From Limnohabitans curvus (GTDB lineage Bacteria; Pseudomonadota; Gammaproteobacteria; Burkholderiales; Burkholderiaceae_C), in the NCBI RefSeq assembly GCF_003063475.1, contig NZ_NESP01000001.1, positions 1,984,001 through 2,048,000 of the forward strand: 64,000 bases of DNA, written 5' to 3'. Below are positions 53,397 through 61,991 of the stretch, one piece after another (within the stretch, counting starts at the first letter, position 1; the number at the start of each line of letters is the position of its first letter). The notes beneath the pieces were generated by a model. It was not told the origin of the DNA and made no database searches. It saw only the letters and a program-made list of their open reading frames with translations. Position numbers and translations under genes: made by a program.

Positions 53397-54314
53397 TCAA
53401 GGAATGGGGGGATGGGGAAAAGTCATCTCGCCCGCCACTAAGTGAAAGTCGTGCGTCAAATGGGCTTGGCGTTGGTCATTGACAGTGCGTTCTTCATATT
53501 GGCCCACCAGCGGTGCGGTGACACCAAACACAGGATCACTGGTGAGGTTTTCGTCACCATCGGCAAACACTTGCGTGATGAGCACTTTGTGACCTGGCGT
53601 GGACACCATGAAATGCAAATGCGCGGGTCGGTTGGGGTGGCGCAGTTGCGCGCGTAACAAGTCACCACACGGACCATGGGTGGGTACGGGGTAGCCAGCG
53701 GGGCGCACAGTTTTGAAGAAATACGCACCGTGGGCATCGGTTTTGAAACGGCCGCGCAGGTTCATGTTCTCTTGTGCATCGTCTTGGTTTTCGTACAGGC
53801 CGACCGGGGAGGCGTGCCACACGTCAACGGTGGCATTTGGCAAGGGTTGTCCGTGCTTGTCGTACACCACGCCACGGACTTCGAGGGGGGTACCTTGCGT
53901 TTTGCCGCGCGCAATGTTGTCGCCCGATTCGCAAAACGGGGCGTTCGCTCGCCAAAACGGGCCAAGCAATGCGGCGTGTGAGGCGGCTTCTTCGACCGTG
54001 TGGTCATCGTGCTGAAGATCGTTGGCGGGGTTGTTCAAAACCGCCACCAAAGAGGACACGCCCAGCAAGTCAGCGGCCAAGATGACTTCGTTGGTTTTTT
54101 CACCTGTGGCCTGCCCAATGTCAATCAAGAACTTCACCGCGCGCTCGAACTCTGCTTCTGTGACTTGTTTCTCCAGAATAAAGGCGTGCAAGTGTGAGGT
54201 GAGCGAGGCCATCAGTTCACGCAGACGGGCATCAGGCGTGCGGGACATGGCTTGAATGACCAAGGGCAAGATGGATTCTGGGGTGGTCGGTAGTGCAAGG
54301 GGTGGGGACGACAT
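53397..54314 (-). CDS. Intradiol ring-cleavage dioxygenase (catechol/hydroxyquinol type)
   Basis: 305 residues. N-terminal helical dimer domain of catechol 1,2-dioxygenases (about 25-100), then the beta-sandwich: GPFWRANAPFCESGDNIAR, DVWHASPVGLYENQ (iron Tyr), RPAGYPVPTHGPCG (second Tyr region), and RPAHLHFMVSTPGH (two iron His). The iron is Fe(III), and the enzyme opens a catechol or hydroxyquinol ring to a muconate or maleylacetate. First gene after the LacI-type regulator, on the other strand. Which ring is cleaved cannot be told from motifs. Confidence 0.92.
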   Translation of the reverse strand: MSSPPLALPTTPESILPLVIQAMSRTPDARLRELMASLTSHLHAFILEKQVTEAEFERAVKFLIDIGQATGEKTNEVILAADLLGVSSLVAVLNNPANDLQHDDHTVEEAASHAALLGPFWRANAPFCESGDNIARGKTQGTPLEVRGVVYDKHGQPLPNATVDVWHASPVGLYENQDDAQENMNLRGRFKTDAHGAYFFKTVRPAGYPVPTHGPCGDLLRAQLRHPNRPAHLHFMVSTPGHKVLITQVFADGDENLTSDPVFGVTAPLVGQYEERTVNDQRQAHLTHDFHLVAGEMTFPHPPIP

Positions 54315-54350
54315 GGGGAATTCCTAGACGGCACAAAGAGTTTCAAAAGT

Positions 54351-54366
54351 TTGCAACCGGTTGCAA
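54351..54366. promoter_or_regulatory. LacI-type operator 1
   Basis: TTGCAACCGGTTGCAA is a perfect 16-base palindrome with the central CG typical of LacI/GalR sites, 37 bases upstream of the dioxygenase start. A second copy at 54431-54446 matches at 13 of 16 positions, 80 bases away (a multiple of the helical turn, allowing looping). Confidence 0.8.
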
Positions 54367-54430
54367 GTTGATGTCATCCTAAGCACTACTGACTCAAAGA
54401 GAAACCGCCGTTTACCCTAATTTGTCGCTC

Positions 54431-54446
54431 AAGCGACCGGTTGCAA
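54431..54446. promoter_or_regulatory. LacI-type operator 2
   Basis: AAGCGACCGGTTGCAA, the half-changed copy of operator 1, just 13 bases before the lacI-type gene start, so it probably mediates autorepression. The right half-site TTGCAA is intact and the left is degenerate. Confidence 0.7.
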
Positions 54447-54458
54447 TAAACTCGTCTG

Positions 54459-55508
54459 ATGTCCAGATCGCCTGTTCCAACTTTGCAAGACTTAGCCCTG
54501 CACTTAGGTGTGCATAAGTCGACGGTCTCGCGGGCCATGGATGCTGAGCGTCGTCATTTGGTGGCGGCTGAGTTGCTGCAACGCATTGAGGCGGCTGCAC
54601 GTGAGTTGGGCTATCGCCCCAACCATGCGGCGTCGGCCTTGAGCCGAGGGCGCTCCAAAACGGTGGGTGTGTTGTTGCCCGATATCACCAATCCCGTATT
54701 TCCGCCCATCTTGCGTGGCATTGAAGATGCTTTGGATGAGGAGGGCTACTTTGCGCTCTTGGCCAATACCTCCCGCCCTGACAACAGTGTGGATGCCGCA
54801 CAGGTCGCAGTCGAGCGCATGCAAGCACAACGCGTGGAAGGCTTCTTGGTTGCAACCGCCACACGTGACGATGCGTGGTTAGACAGTCTGCGACAAAGCG
54901 GTGCGCGAATCGTGCTGATCAACCGCACCGATGGACGCGGACATTTGCCTGCGGTGATCAGTGATGACATGCTGGGCATGCGCTTGGCGGTTGATCACTT
55001 GGTTGGCTTAGGCCACAAAAAAATTGCACATCTTGCTGGCCCCGAGACCTTGTCGACAGGGCTTGCGCGGCGTTTGGGCTTTGAGCAAGCCATGCGCGAG
55101 CACGGTTTAGGCGCCAAAGCCATTGCCTGTGCAGACGCCTATTCTGTTGAGAGTGGCGAAATCGCCATGCATGCCTTGTTGAGCAAACGCAGCAAAACGC
55201 AGTTCACAGCGGTGGTTGCTGCCAATGATTTATTGGCCTTGGGTGGTTTGCAGGCGTTGAAACTTGCAGGGCTCAGCGTGCCAAGTGATGTCTCTGTGGT
55301 CGGGCACAACGACATGCAACTGCTTGATCAAGTCAATCCGCCGTTGTCCTCGGTGCGCATCCAACATTACGAAATGGGATTTCGGGCGGCGCGATTGTTG
55401 ATCGACGCGTTGCGTGAACGTCCTGGAAGCCAAGAGGCAACGGTGGTCTTGCGCCCGCAGCTTGTGTTGCGTGCTTCGACCACTGTGCCGATATCCAGCC
55501 CAACTTAA
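54459..55508 (+). CDS. LacI/GalR-family transcriptional regulator
   Basis: 349 residues. HTH and hinge helix at the N terminus: TLQDLALHLGVHKSTVSRAM and LGYRPNHAASALSRGRS, then the periplasmic-binding-protein-like sensor (VGVLLPDITNPVFPPILRGI). It faces the dioxygenase operon across a gap with two matching operators. Expected to repress it until an aromatic-pathway compound binds. Confidence 0.94.
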   Translation: MSRSPVPTLQDLALHLGVHKSTVSRAMDAERRHLVAAELLQRIEAAARELGYRPNHAASALSRGRSKTVGVLLPDITNPVFPPILRGIEDALDEEGYFALLANTSRPDNSVDAAQVAVERMQAQRVEGFLVATATRDDAWLDSLRQSGARIVLINRTDGRGHLPAVISDDMLGMRLAVDHLVGLGHKKIAHLAGPETLSTGLARRLGFEQAMREHGLGAKAIACADAYSVESGEIAMHALLSKRSKTQFTAVVAANDLLALGGLQALKLAGLSVPSDVSVVGHNDMQLLDQVNPPLSSVRIQHYEMGFRAARLLIDALRERPGSQEATVVLRPQLVLRASTTVPISSPT

Positions 55509-56575
55509 GCGCGGCCCAGTATGCGCAGTGCGTTGCGACTTTCGATGGCCGTGAGGTCGTTCATGCTGAAGCCCATGGCCATGAGACCTTTCACATGGTC
55601 AAGCGAGGTGCGGTAAGGGAAGTCGGTGCCAAACACCACCTGCGACACGTCGACCAAATTCAAGAGGGAAAGCAATGCGCCAGGGTGCGATGCTTGCGCT
55701 GTGTCGTAGTAAAAACTGCGCAAGGTGGGCAGCACTTGGTCGCTGGGCAAGATCTTGCCAAAGTTGGCATTGAGCTTTGGCAACATGACGAGTCGCTCGA
55801 CCAAGAACGGCATGGTGCCACCCGCATGCGAGAAGATGAACTTGATGTCTTTGCAGCGCGTGGCCGTGCCGCTGAACAACAAGCTGGTGATGGTGCGCGT
55901 GGTGTCTGTGGCGAATTCAATCGTTGAGCCGGGAACGCCTTCTTGCAAGTTTTGGCAACACTGTGTGTTCGACGGGTGGGTGTAGACGATGAGTTTGCGA
56001 CGGTTGATCTCATCCATGATGGGCGCAAATGCTTTGTCGCCTAACCACTTGCCGTTGTAGCTGGTGAGCATGGCAATGCCGTTGGCTTTGAGCACATCGC
56101 AGCTGTAGGCAATCTCAGCCAGTGCGCCATCCACATCAAGCATGGGCAGCGTGGCAAAGAAGCCAAACTGGTTAGGGTAGTCGCGTGCGAGTTGTGCGCC
56201 GTACTCGTTGCTGATGCGTGCCATGCTGCGCATGGTGGCCACATCACCAAAACCAGCGGCGGGGGTGGTGGGCGAGGTGAGGGTGTAGGTCACGCCGGCT
56301 TTGGCCATGTCGTCCATGGTTTTGTTGAGCGACCAGTTGCGTGCGGGGGGCTCGGCCAGTTTGCGCGCTTCTAACTCTTTCAAGGACGCAGGTGCCCACA
56401 CATGGTGATGCACGTCGACCAAGGCACGTTTGGCAACGGCGGGCAAGGGTGCGTCTTTAGATGTGGTGGCGCACGAAGGCAACACGGTGGCGGCAGTGGC
56501 CGTGAGCAGGCCTGTCAAAAAGCTGCGGCGTGGCGCGCAGTGGTTGCAAGAACTGTCGGTGGTGGTGTGAAACAT
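55505..56575 (-). CDS. Amidohydrolase-family (ACMSD/gamma-resorcylate decarboxylase type) enzyme with Tat/lipoprotein signal
   Basis: 356 residues. The N terminus has a twin-Arg motif (RRSFLTGLLT) and then VLPSCATTS, a lipobox-like Cys, so it may be a Tat-exported lipoprotein. The catalytic domain starts LVDVHHHVWAPA (the metal His-x-His), with KFIFSHAGGTMPFLVERL and VFGTDFPYRTSLDH carrying further metal ligands. Family members decarboxylate or hydrolyse aromatic acids and lactones. Export of such an enzyme is unusual. It converges with the lacI-type gene, overlapping its stop by four bases. Confidence 0.8.
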   Translation of the reverse strand: MFHTTTDSSCNHCAPRRSFLTGLLTATAATVLPSCATTSKDAPLPAVAKRALVDVHHHVWAPASLKELEARKLAEPPARNWSLNKTMDDMAKAGVTYTLTSPTTPAAGFGDVATMRSMARISNEYGAQLARDYPNQFGFFATLPMLDVDGALAEIAYSCDVLKANGIAMLTSYNGKWLGDKAFAPIMDEINRRKLIVYTHPSNTQCCQNLQEGVPGSTIEFATDTTRTITSLLFSGTATRCKDIKFIFSHAGGTMPFLVERLVMLPKLNANFGKILPSDQVLPTLRSFYYDTAQASHPGALLSLLNLVDVSQVVFGTDFPYRTSLDHVKGLMAMGFSMNDLTAIESRNALRILGRA

Positions 56576-56597
56576 CGAAGCCTCCTAGGTGTTTGAT

Positions 56598-57575
56598 TTA
56601 CTGTGTGAAGTCCACACGCGTGGCTAACTTCTTGTTCATCGCAATTTCGTCAGCGATGACTTTGCTGAACTCAGCAGAGCTAGAGCCCACGGTGGTAAAA
56701 CCTTGTTCTGCAAACGCGCGTTTGATGTCTGGGTCTTCCAAGAGTTTGTTGACTTCGGTGCGCATGCGTGCAACCTGCTCGGCAGGCACGCCCGCAGGAA
56801 ACCAAAAGCCGTACCAAGGGGTGTAAACAAAGCCCTTCACTGCCGCTTCATCAATGGTGGGCACATCAGGCAATTCACTCCAACGTTTGCGTGCGGTGAT
56901 GGCCAAGGCCTTGAGCTTGCCTGACTTGACCAAAGGCAGCACGGCGGTGGGCGCACCAATGACAAAGTCAATGCGGCCTGCCACCAAATCGTTGAGCGAT
57001 TGGCTCACGCCCTTGAAGGGCACGTGGGTCATCTTTACATCTGCGCTGGTACACAAAAACTCAGCTGCAAAGTGCATCACGTTGCCCACACCGCCAGAAC
57101 CAAAGGTGTACTTGCCGGGGTTGACTTTGGCATCGGCCAGCAACTCTTTCAAGTTTTTCACGGGCAGGTCAGGCCGTGCGGCCACTACAAACCCCACGCT
57201 GTTGGCAACCAACGTGATGGGCGCGAAATCTTTGATGGGGTCGTAGGGCAAGCTGGCCGACACAACGGGCAAGCTGGCGTGGCTGGACGATGTGTTGAGC
57301 ATCGTGTAGCCATCGGGTGCTGACTTGGCTACCACGTCGGTGCCAATGGCGCCGCCCGCACCGGCACGGTTGTCGATCACCAAGGGCTGCCCTAAGGCCT
57401 GCGACAAACGCGGGGCCAAGGTGCGGCCGATGAAATCCATCGGCCCACCCGCTGCGTAGGGGATGACCATTTTGATGGGGTGGTTGGGGTAGTCGCGTGT
57501 AGTGCTAGTTTGCGCCATGCTGGACAACGCGCCAACGCACAGTGCGAGTGCCCCCAGTGTGTTGATTAATTTCAT
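56598..57575 (-). CDS. Bug/TctC-type periplasmic solute receptor
   Basis: 325 residues with a signal peptide (ALALCVGALSSMAQTS). Bug hallmarks: IKMVIPYAAGGPMDFIGRTL, PLVIDNRAGAGGAIGTDVVA, and SAPDGYTMLNTSSSHAS. It sits between the Tat-type amidohydrolase and the molybdenum hydroxylase large subunit, overlapping the latter's end by four bases. Likely captures their substrate or product in the periplasm. No TctA/TctB permease genes are nearby. Confidence 0.93.
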   Translation of the reverse strand: MKLINTLGALALCVGALSSMAQTSTTRDYPNHPIKMVIPYAAGGPMDFIGRTLAPRLSQALGQPLVIDNRAGAGGAIGTDVVAKSAPDGYTMLNTSSSHASLPVVSASLPYDPIKDFAPITLVANSVGFVVAARPDLPVKNLKELLADAKVNPGKYTFGSGGVGNVMHFAAEFLCTSADVKMTHVPFKGVSQSLNDLVAGRIDFVIGAPTAVLPLVKSGKLKALAITARKRWSELPDVPTIDEAAVKGFVYTPWYGFWFPAGVPAEQVARMRTEVNKLLEDPDIKRAFAEQGFTTVGSSSAEFSKVIADEIAMNKKLATRVDFTQ

Positions 57576-59815
57576 GCAGTTCCTTTTTTGTCCAAGCCTT
57601 GCTTCACGCGCTCAGGCGTGAGCGGCAGTCGGCGAAACCTTACCCCCGTAGCATCAAACACCGCATTGGCCAGCGCTGCACTGGTGGGGCCCTGCGATGC
57701 TTCGCCCGTCCCTAAGAACGGGGCTCCTGGACGGTTGACCAACACCACTTCCACCGGAGGAATTTCTGAGAAGGTCAGGATGGGGTAGCTGTTCCAGTCG
57801 GTGGACAAAATTTGTGTGTCATCAAACTTCACTTCTTCTTTCAACGACCAGCTCAAAGACTGAATCAAGCCGCCTTCAATTTGGTTGCTCACGCCATCTG
57901 GGTTCACGATATGGCCTGAGTCCGCTGCAGCCACGGCGCGCATAACACGAATGCGCCCATTGCGTGGGTTGACCTCTACCTCTAAGGCTACCGCGCAGTA
58001 GCCGGCAATGTTTTTGTAGCGCGCAAAGCCAATGCCGCGACCTCGGTTGATTGTTTTCTTCCAACTGTTCCAACCAAACTTGTCGGCAGCTTGTTGCAAC
58101 ACGTCGCGTGCACGTTCATCTTTTAAGAAACGCAGGCGATAGGTGAGTGGGTCGATGTTGGCGGCTAGTGCCAGTTCATCCATGAAGGACTCAATCGCAA
58201 ACACGTTGGCGTAAGCTCCCAGTCCGCGTGTGGAAGACACACGCACAGGCATGTCTGTGATGAAGTGCGTCAGCACCTGGTGGCCTGCAAAGTCATACAA
58301 AGCGATGCCATTGCGATCGGCTGCATAGTTGGGTGGTCCGCCGTTGGTGGGCACGGGCTGGACGAACGGTTTTTCTAGGTAACGGGCTGACAACAAATTG
58401 CCTGGTTCACCACCAGGTCGTGTGCCATGCGGTGTGGACCAAATTTGTAAGTCCCAATCCAGCACGTTACCGTTGGCGTCGACACCCGCTTTGGTTTGAA
58501 TCACCATGGCCGACCCGTAGGGCTCCCACTTGTGTTCTTGTTCGCGTGTGTATTGCAAACGCACGGGCTTGCCTGGCACAGCCATGGCCAAAAGCGCGGC
58601 ATCAGCCGCCGCGTCGTCGGCCATGTTGTGGCCATAGCAGCCCGCACCTTGCATGTGTTGGCAACGCACTTTGCTGGGTTCAAGGCCCAACATTTTGGCA
58701 ATGGCGATACTGGTTTCAAACACCGATTGGCTGTGGGTTTGAATCAGCATCACACCATCGGCGCCCATCGTGGCAATGGCTGCCGATGTACCAATGGAGG
58801 CATGCATGTGGTACGGGCGGTAGTAGGTGGCTTCGATGGTTTTGGCGGGTGTTTCGCCGCCGACACGTGGTTGCACTTTGGTGTTGATGACGCGGTTGGG
58901 CTTGGTGGTGCGCAGCCAATCAAAAATACCGTCGTGCGTGGGCAGCTTCTTTTCAACTTCCCATTTGGCAGAGGCATTCAGTGCGTTGGCAGCCGCCAAG
59001 GCTTGTTCTTCGCGTTGGGCCACCACACCTAAGAAGCTGCCATTGCGCACCACTTTCACCACGCCTGGCATTTTTTGCACGCTAGCTGCGTTGACCGACA
59101 GCAGCTTGGCCGCGTAGGTGGGGGGGCGCACCAAATGACCAAACAGCATGCCCGCAGGGCGGTGCTCTTGCAAAAATTTGGCTTCACCCAAGATCTTGGG
59201 CGTCAAGTCAACGCGGTGCACGGGTTGACCGATGTAGCGATGTTGGGAGGCGGGTTTGGGCTTGATGGTGCCCGTTGCCTCGCGGTTGAGTGACTCGCCC
59301 ACGATCAAATCCCAATATGCAACGTTGCTGCCATTGGATGCCAAGACCTTGCCGTCTTGCACCGTCAAACTGTTGACGGGTTGATTCAGTTTTTCAGCGG
59401 CCAGTTCAAGCAAGATGGCGCGCACTTCAGCCGATGCGTGCTGCACCGCCGTCGCACAGTAAGGCATGGAAAACGAGCCTGCTGTCACGCCTTCGTTGGG
59501 CACCAGTGCGGTATCGCCCGAGATAACCTGAACGCGGTTCAAGTCGATGTCGAGTTCATCGGCGCAGATTTGCGAAACGGCCGTCAAGATGCCTTGTCCC
59601 AATTCAACTTTGCCAACCAGCAGCGTGACGGTTTGATTGGCATTCACGCGCAACCATGCGCTGAGCTTGCGGTTGGTTTGTAAATCACCAGGCAAACGGG
59701 GGGTGTTTGGGTTCGCTTGTGACAGCGCACTGTCGAGCGGGATGGCAAACGCCAAAGACAAATATCCGGTGGTCTTCAGAAATCCACGACGGCTGGCTGT
59801 GAGTTCTTTGTGCAT
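57572..59815 (-). CDS. Molybdopterin-binding large subunit, isoquinoline 1-oxidoreductase (IorB) type
   Basis: 747 residues from MHKELTASRRGFLKTTGYLS; GGAGG lies seven bases upstream of this ATG (the ATG at 59821 is too close). The twin-Arg signal SRRGFLKT marks Tat export. Family motifs: GKVELGQGILTAVSQICADE near 75-94 and VTAGSFSMPY, the later GCYGHNMADDAAADAALLA and the end SEIPPVEVVLVN with FLGTGEASQGP holding the catalytic Glu. IorB-type enzymes oxidise N-heterocycles, nicotinate or aldehydes. It pairs with the 2Fe-2S subunit next door and lacks a FAD subunit, as IorAB do. Confidence 0.92.
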   Translation of the reverse strand: MHKELTASRRGFLKTTGYLSLAFAIPLDSALSQANPNTPRLPGDLQTNRKLSAWLRVNANQTVTLLVGKVELGQGILTAVSQICADELDIDLNRVQVISGDTALVPNEGVTAGSFSMPYCATAVQHASAEVRAILLELAAEKLNQPVNSLTVQDGKVLASNGSNVAYWDLIVGESLNREATGTIKPKPASQHRYIGQPVHRVDLTPKILGEAKFLQEHRPAGMLFGHLVRPPTYAAKLLSVNAASVQKMPGVVKVVRNGSFLGVVAQREEQALAAANALNASAKWEVEKKLPTHDGIFDWLRTTKPNRVINTKVQPRVGGETPAKTIEATYYRPYHMHASIGTSAAIATMGADGVMLIQTHSQSVFETSIAIAKMLGLEPSKVRCQHMQGAGCYGHNMADDAAADAALLAMAVPGKPVRLQYTREQEHKWEPYGSAMVIQTKAGVDANGNVLDWDLQIWSTPHGTRPGGEPGNLLSARYLEKPFVQPVPTNGGPPNYAADRNGIALYDFAGHQVLTHFITDMPVRVSSTRGLGAYANVFAIESFMDELALAANIDPLTYRLRFLKDERARDVLQQAADKFGWNSWKKTINRGRGIGFARYKNIAGYCAVALEVEVNPRNGRIRVMRAVAAADSGHIVNPDGVSNQIEGGLIQSLSWSLKEEVKFDDTQILSTDWNSYPILTFSEIPPVEVVLVNRPGAPFLGTGEASQGPTSAALANAVFDATGVRFRRLPLTPERVKQGLDKKGTA

Positions 59816-59817
59816 GA

Positions 59818-60273
59818 TCATGCCTCCTTCGCTGCGCGCAGCACGGCACGAACAATCCGGTTGTGCGCTCCGCATCGGCACAAGTTGCCATCGAGTGCCG
59901 TGCGCACCTCGGCATCGGTGGGGCGTGGGTTTCGGTCGAGCAGGGCTTGTGCCTGAATGATCATGCCCGAGGTGCAATAACCGCATTGCGCCGCTTGTTC
60001 GTCGATGAAGGCTTGTTGCAAGCGGCTGGGTTTGTCGCCTTCTTTCATGCCAGAGAGTGTGGTGACACTGCGCCCAGCAACGGACGCGACTGGCGCAACA
60101 CATGACTTCATGGGGTTGCCATCAACCATGACCAAACAGGCATTACATTGTGCTTTGCCACATCCAAATTTTGTGCCGTTGATTTTTAAATCATTGGACA
60201 AAACATTCAGCAACGGAGTGTTGTTGGGGGCAGTCGTTTGAACCGCCTGTCCATTGAGTTTGAACTGAACCAT
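59818..60273 (-). CDS. 2Fe-2S small subunit, IorA type
   Basis: 151 residues. Ferredoxin-like motif GCGKAQCNACLVMVDGNPMK near 38-57, helical-domain motif CGYCTSGMIIQAQALL near 97-112 and NLCRCGAHNRI near 130-140. Lacks a signal peptide of its own; it would leave the cell with the Tat-marked large subunit as a folded pair. Electrons likely go to a cytochrome or quinone, not to FAD, since no flavin subunit is present. Confidence 0.94.
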   Translation of the reverse strand: MVQFKLNGQAVQTTAPNNTPLLNVLSNDLKINGTKFGCGKAQCNACLVMVDGNPMKSCVAPVASVAGRSVTTLSGMKEGDKPSRLQQAFIDEQAAQCGYCTSGMIIQAQALLDRNPRPTDAEVRTALDGNLCRCGAHNRIVRAVLRAAKEA

Positions 60274-60332
60274 GCAAGGCTCCTGAAGGATGGGATGGCG
60301 GATCCTATCGACAGCTTCTTGGCAGGTGAGTC

Positions 60333-60357
60333 ACCATGGCAACACGAGGGCCATGGT
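60333..60357. promoter_or_regulatory. Inverted repeat upstream of the IorAB-type operon
   Basis: ACCATGGC-(9 bases)-GCCATGGT is a perfect 8-bp inverted repeat, 60 bases upstream of the small-subunit start and after the exbD stop. Possible operator or RNA stem; no T-run on either side. Confidence 0.45.
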
Positions 60358-60375
60358 CTTAGTGATTACCCGAAT

Positions 60376-60798
60376 TTAGGGCGCGGCAAATTGCTTCGTG
60401 CCCACAATCCCAATCTTGGTCAGGCCCTGACGTTGGGCGCTGGCCAACACACCGGCCACCGCTTCGTACTTGGCTTTGCCTTGTGCTTTGATGTGCAGCT
60501 CAGGTTGTGGCTCTTGGGCTTTGGCCTCTAACAGCAGTATGTCGAGTGCCGCGCGGTCGGCCAAGGGTTTGCCGTTCCAGTTGACCACGCTGCGTGCGTC
60601 CACCTCGATGCGAACCACATTCGGTTTCTTGGTTTGTGGTGTGGCGCTTTGAGGCATGTCGAGGTTGACCGAATGCTGCTGCACGGGAATGGTGATGATG
60701 AGCATGATGAGCAACACCAACATCACGTCGATCAACGGCGTGGTGTTGATGTCCATCATCACTTCGGGCTCGTCTGGGGTTTGCAGATTCATCGCCAT
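60376..60798 (-). CDS. exbD: ExbD/TolR-family energy-transducing protein (second copy)
   Basis: 140 residues: short cytoplasmic N terminus, one membrane helix (INTTPLIDVMLVLLIMLIIT) with the conserved Asp that takes part in proton flow, and a periplasmic domain ending TKIGIVGTKQFAAP. The exbD copies here share the membrane motif but differ elsewhere. Works with ExbB and TonB to energise outer-membrane receptors; tandem exbD pairs are known where the TonB system has two forms. Confidence 0.92.
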   Translation of the reverse strand: MAMNLQTPDEPEVMMDINTTPLIDVMLVLLIMLIITIPVQQHSVNLDMPQSATPQTKKPNVVRIEVDARSVVNWNGKPLADRAALDILLLEAKAQEPQPELHIKAQGKAKYEAVAGVLASAQRQGLTKIGIVGTKQFAAP

Positions 60799-60800
60799 GC

Positions 60801-61223
60801 TTATTTCCCCTGCGGGTCTGTGACAAAACGGACTTTCGTCAAACCCGCCACTTGCGCGGCATACAGCACGCGGCCCACGGCTTCAAAGTCAGTTTTGGCA
60901 TCACCGCGAATTTGCACTTCGGGCTGCGGTGTTTTCTCGGCAAAGGTTTGCAGCTGCTTGATGAGGTCTGCGTTGCTACGCACGGGCGCGTCATACAAAT
61001 AGGCTTGGCCCTGCGCGTTGACCGACAGAATGATGTTGTCGGGCTTGGTCTCGCGCGGTTGTTGCACCTCGTGCGGCAGCTCTACTTTCACCGACGTGGT
61101 CACCACCGGAATGGTGATGAGAAAGATGATGAGCAGCACCAACATCACGTCCACCAAAGGCGTGGTGTTGATGGTGGTCAACAGTTCATCGTCGCCCTCG
61201 CTGGGGCCTAGGTGCATGGCCAT
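60801..61223 (-). CDS. exbD: ExbD/TolR-family energy-transducing protein (first copy)
   Basis: 140 residues. Membrane helix INTTPLVDVMLVLLIIFLIT near residues 18-37 with the conserved Asp, then a periplasmic domain ending TKVRFVTDPQGK. The stop is two bases before the next exbD start and it begins three bases after the exbB stop, so one transcript. A Tol rather than Ton role is less likely because the upstream gene is tonB. Confidence 0.92.
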   Translation of the reverse strand: MAMHLGPSEGDDELLTTINTTPLVDVMLVLLIIFLITIPVVTTSVKVELPHEVQQPRETKPDNIILSVNAQGQAYLYDAPVRSNADLIKQLQTFAEKTPQPEVQIRGDAKTDFEAVGRVLYAAQVAGLTKVRFVTDPQGK

Positions 61224-61226
61224 GAT

Positions 61227-61964
61227 TTACTTATTCGCTGAACCCAAGAGGACTGCATGCAAGTCAGCGCCAAAGGCATGCACTTCTTCCATCGCCACTT
61301 TGTTGCGTCGCACCAACCAGTTGTAGCCCAACACCGCAGGCACAGCCACGGCCAAACCAATGGCCGTCATGATGAGCGACTCGCCCACAGGGCCCGCCAC
61401 TTTGTCGATGCTGGCTTGGCCCGACATGCCAATCTTCACCAGCGCGTTGTAAATGCCCCAGACCGTGCCGAACAAACCGACGAAGGGGGCGGTCGAACCC
61501 ACGGTGGCCAACACAGCCAAGCCATCTTGCATGCGGCTTTGCACGTTGTTCATGGCGCGTTGGATGCTCATGGTCACCCAGTCGTTGAAGTTGATGTTGC
61601 CCAACAAGCCGGTGTGCTTGCCTGCGCTCTCCAACCCTTTTTCAGCAATGAAGCGGAAAGGGCTGTCTGCTTCTAAGCCGTCGGTGCCTTGGCGTACATC
61701 GCCTGCATGCCAGAAGTTGTCTTGCGCCGTTTGGGCATAGCGCATGACGCGGTTTTGCTCAGCCAGTTTGGTGAAGATGACATACCAACTGCCCATGCTC
61801 ATGATGACCAAAATCAGCAGCGTGGCTTTGGCCACCACATCGCCTTGTGCCCACAGGGCGGACAAGCCATAAGGGTTCTCAACCACGTCTTCGGCCAAAG
61901 CGCTGGCGCTGAACGCCAGCGTGGTCAGTGCCGCAGCGGTGCGTGTGAAGGTGTGTTGAAACAT
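61227..61964 (-). CDS. exbB: ExbB/TolQ-family proton-channel protein
   Basis: 245 residues from MFQHTFTRTAAALTTLAFSA. It seems to have a signal-like N-terminal segment (SASALAE) followed by the usual three membrane helices: AKATLLILVIMSMGSWYVIF, TVGSTAPFVGLFGTVWGIYN and ALIMTAIGLAVAVPAVLGYN. These are the MotA/TolQ/ExbB motifs. Five ExbB form a ring around ExbD. The signal-like start occurs in several ExbB proteins. Confidence 0.93.
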   Translation of the reverse strand: MFQHTFTRTAAALTTLAFSASALAEDVVENPYGLSALWAQGDVVAKATLLILVIMSMGSWYVIFTKLAEQNRVMRYAQTAQDNFWHAGDVRQGTDGLEADSPFRFIAEKGLESAGKHTGLLGNINFNDWVTMSIQRAMNNVQSRMQDGLAVLATVGSTAPFVGLFGTVWGIYNALVKIGMSGQASIDKVAGPVGESLIMTAIGLAVAVPAVLGYNWLVRRNKVAMEEVHAFGADLHAVLLGSANK

Positions 61965-61991
61965 CGGTTTTTCCTTTGGTGTGTGAGGCAC

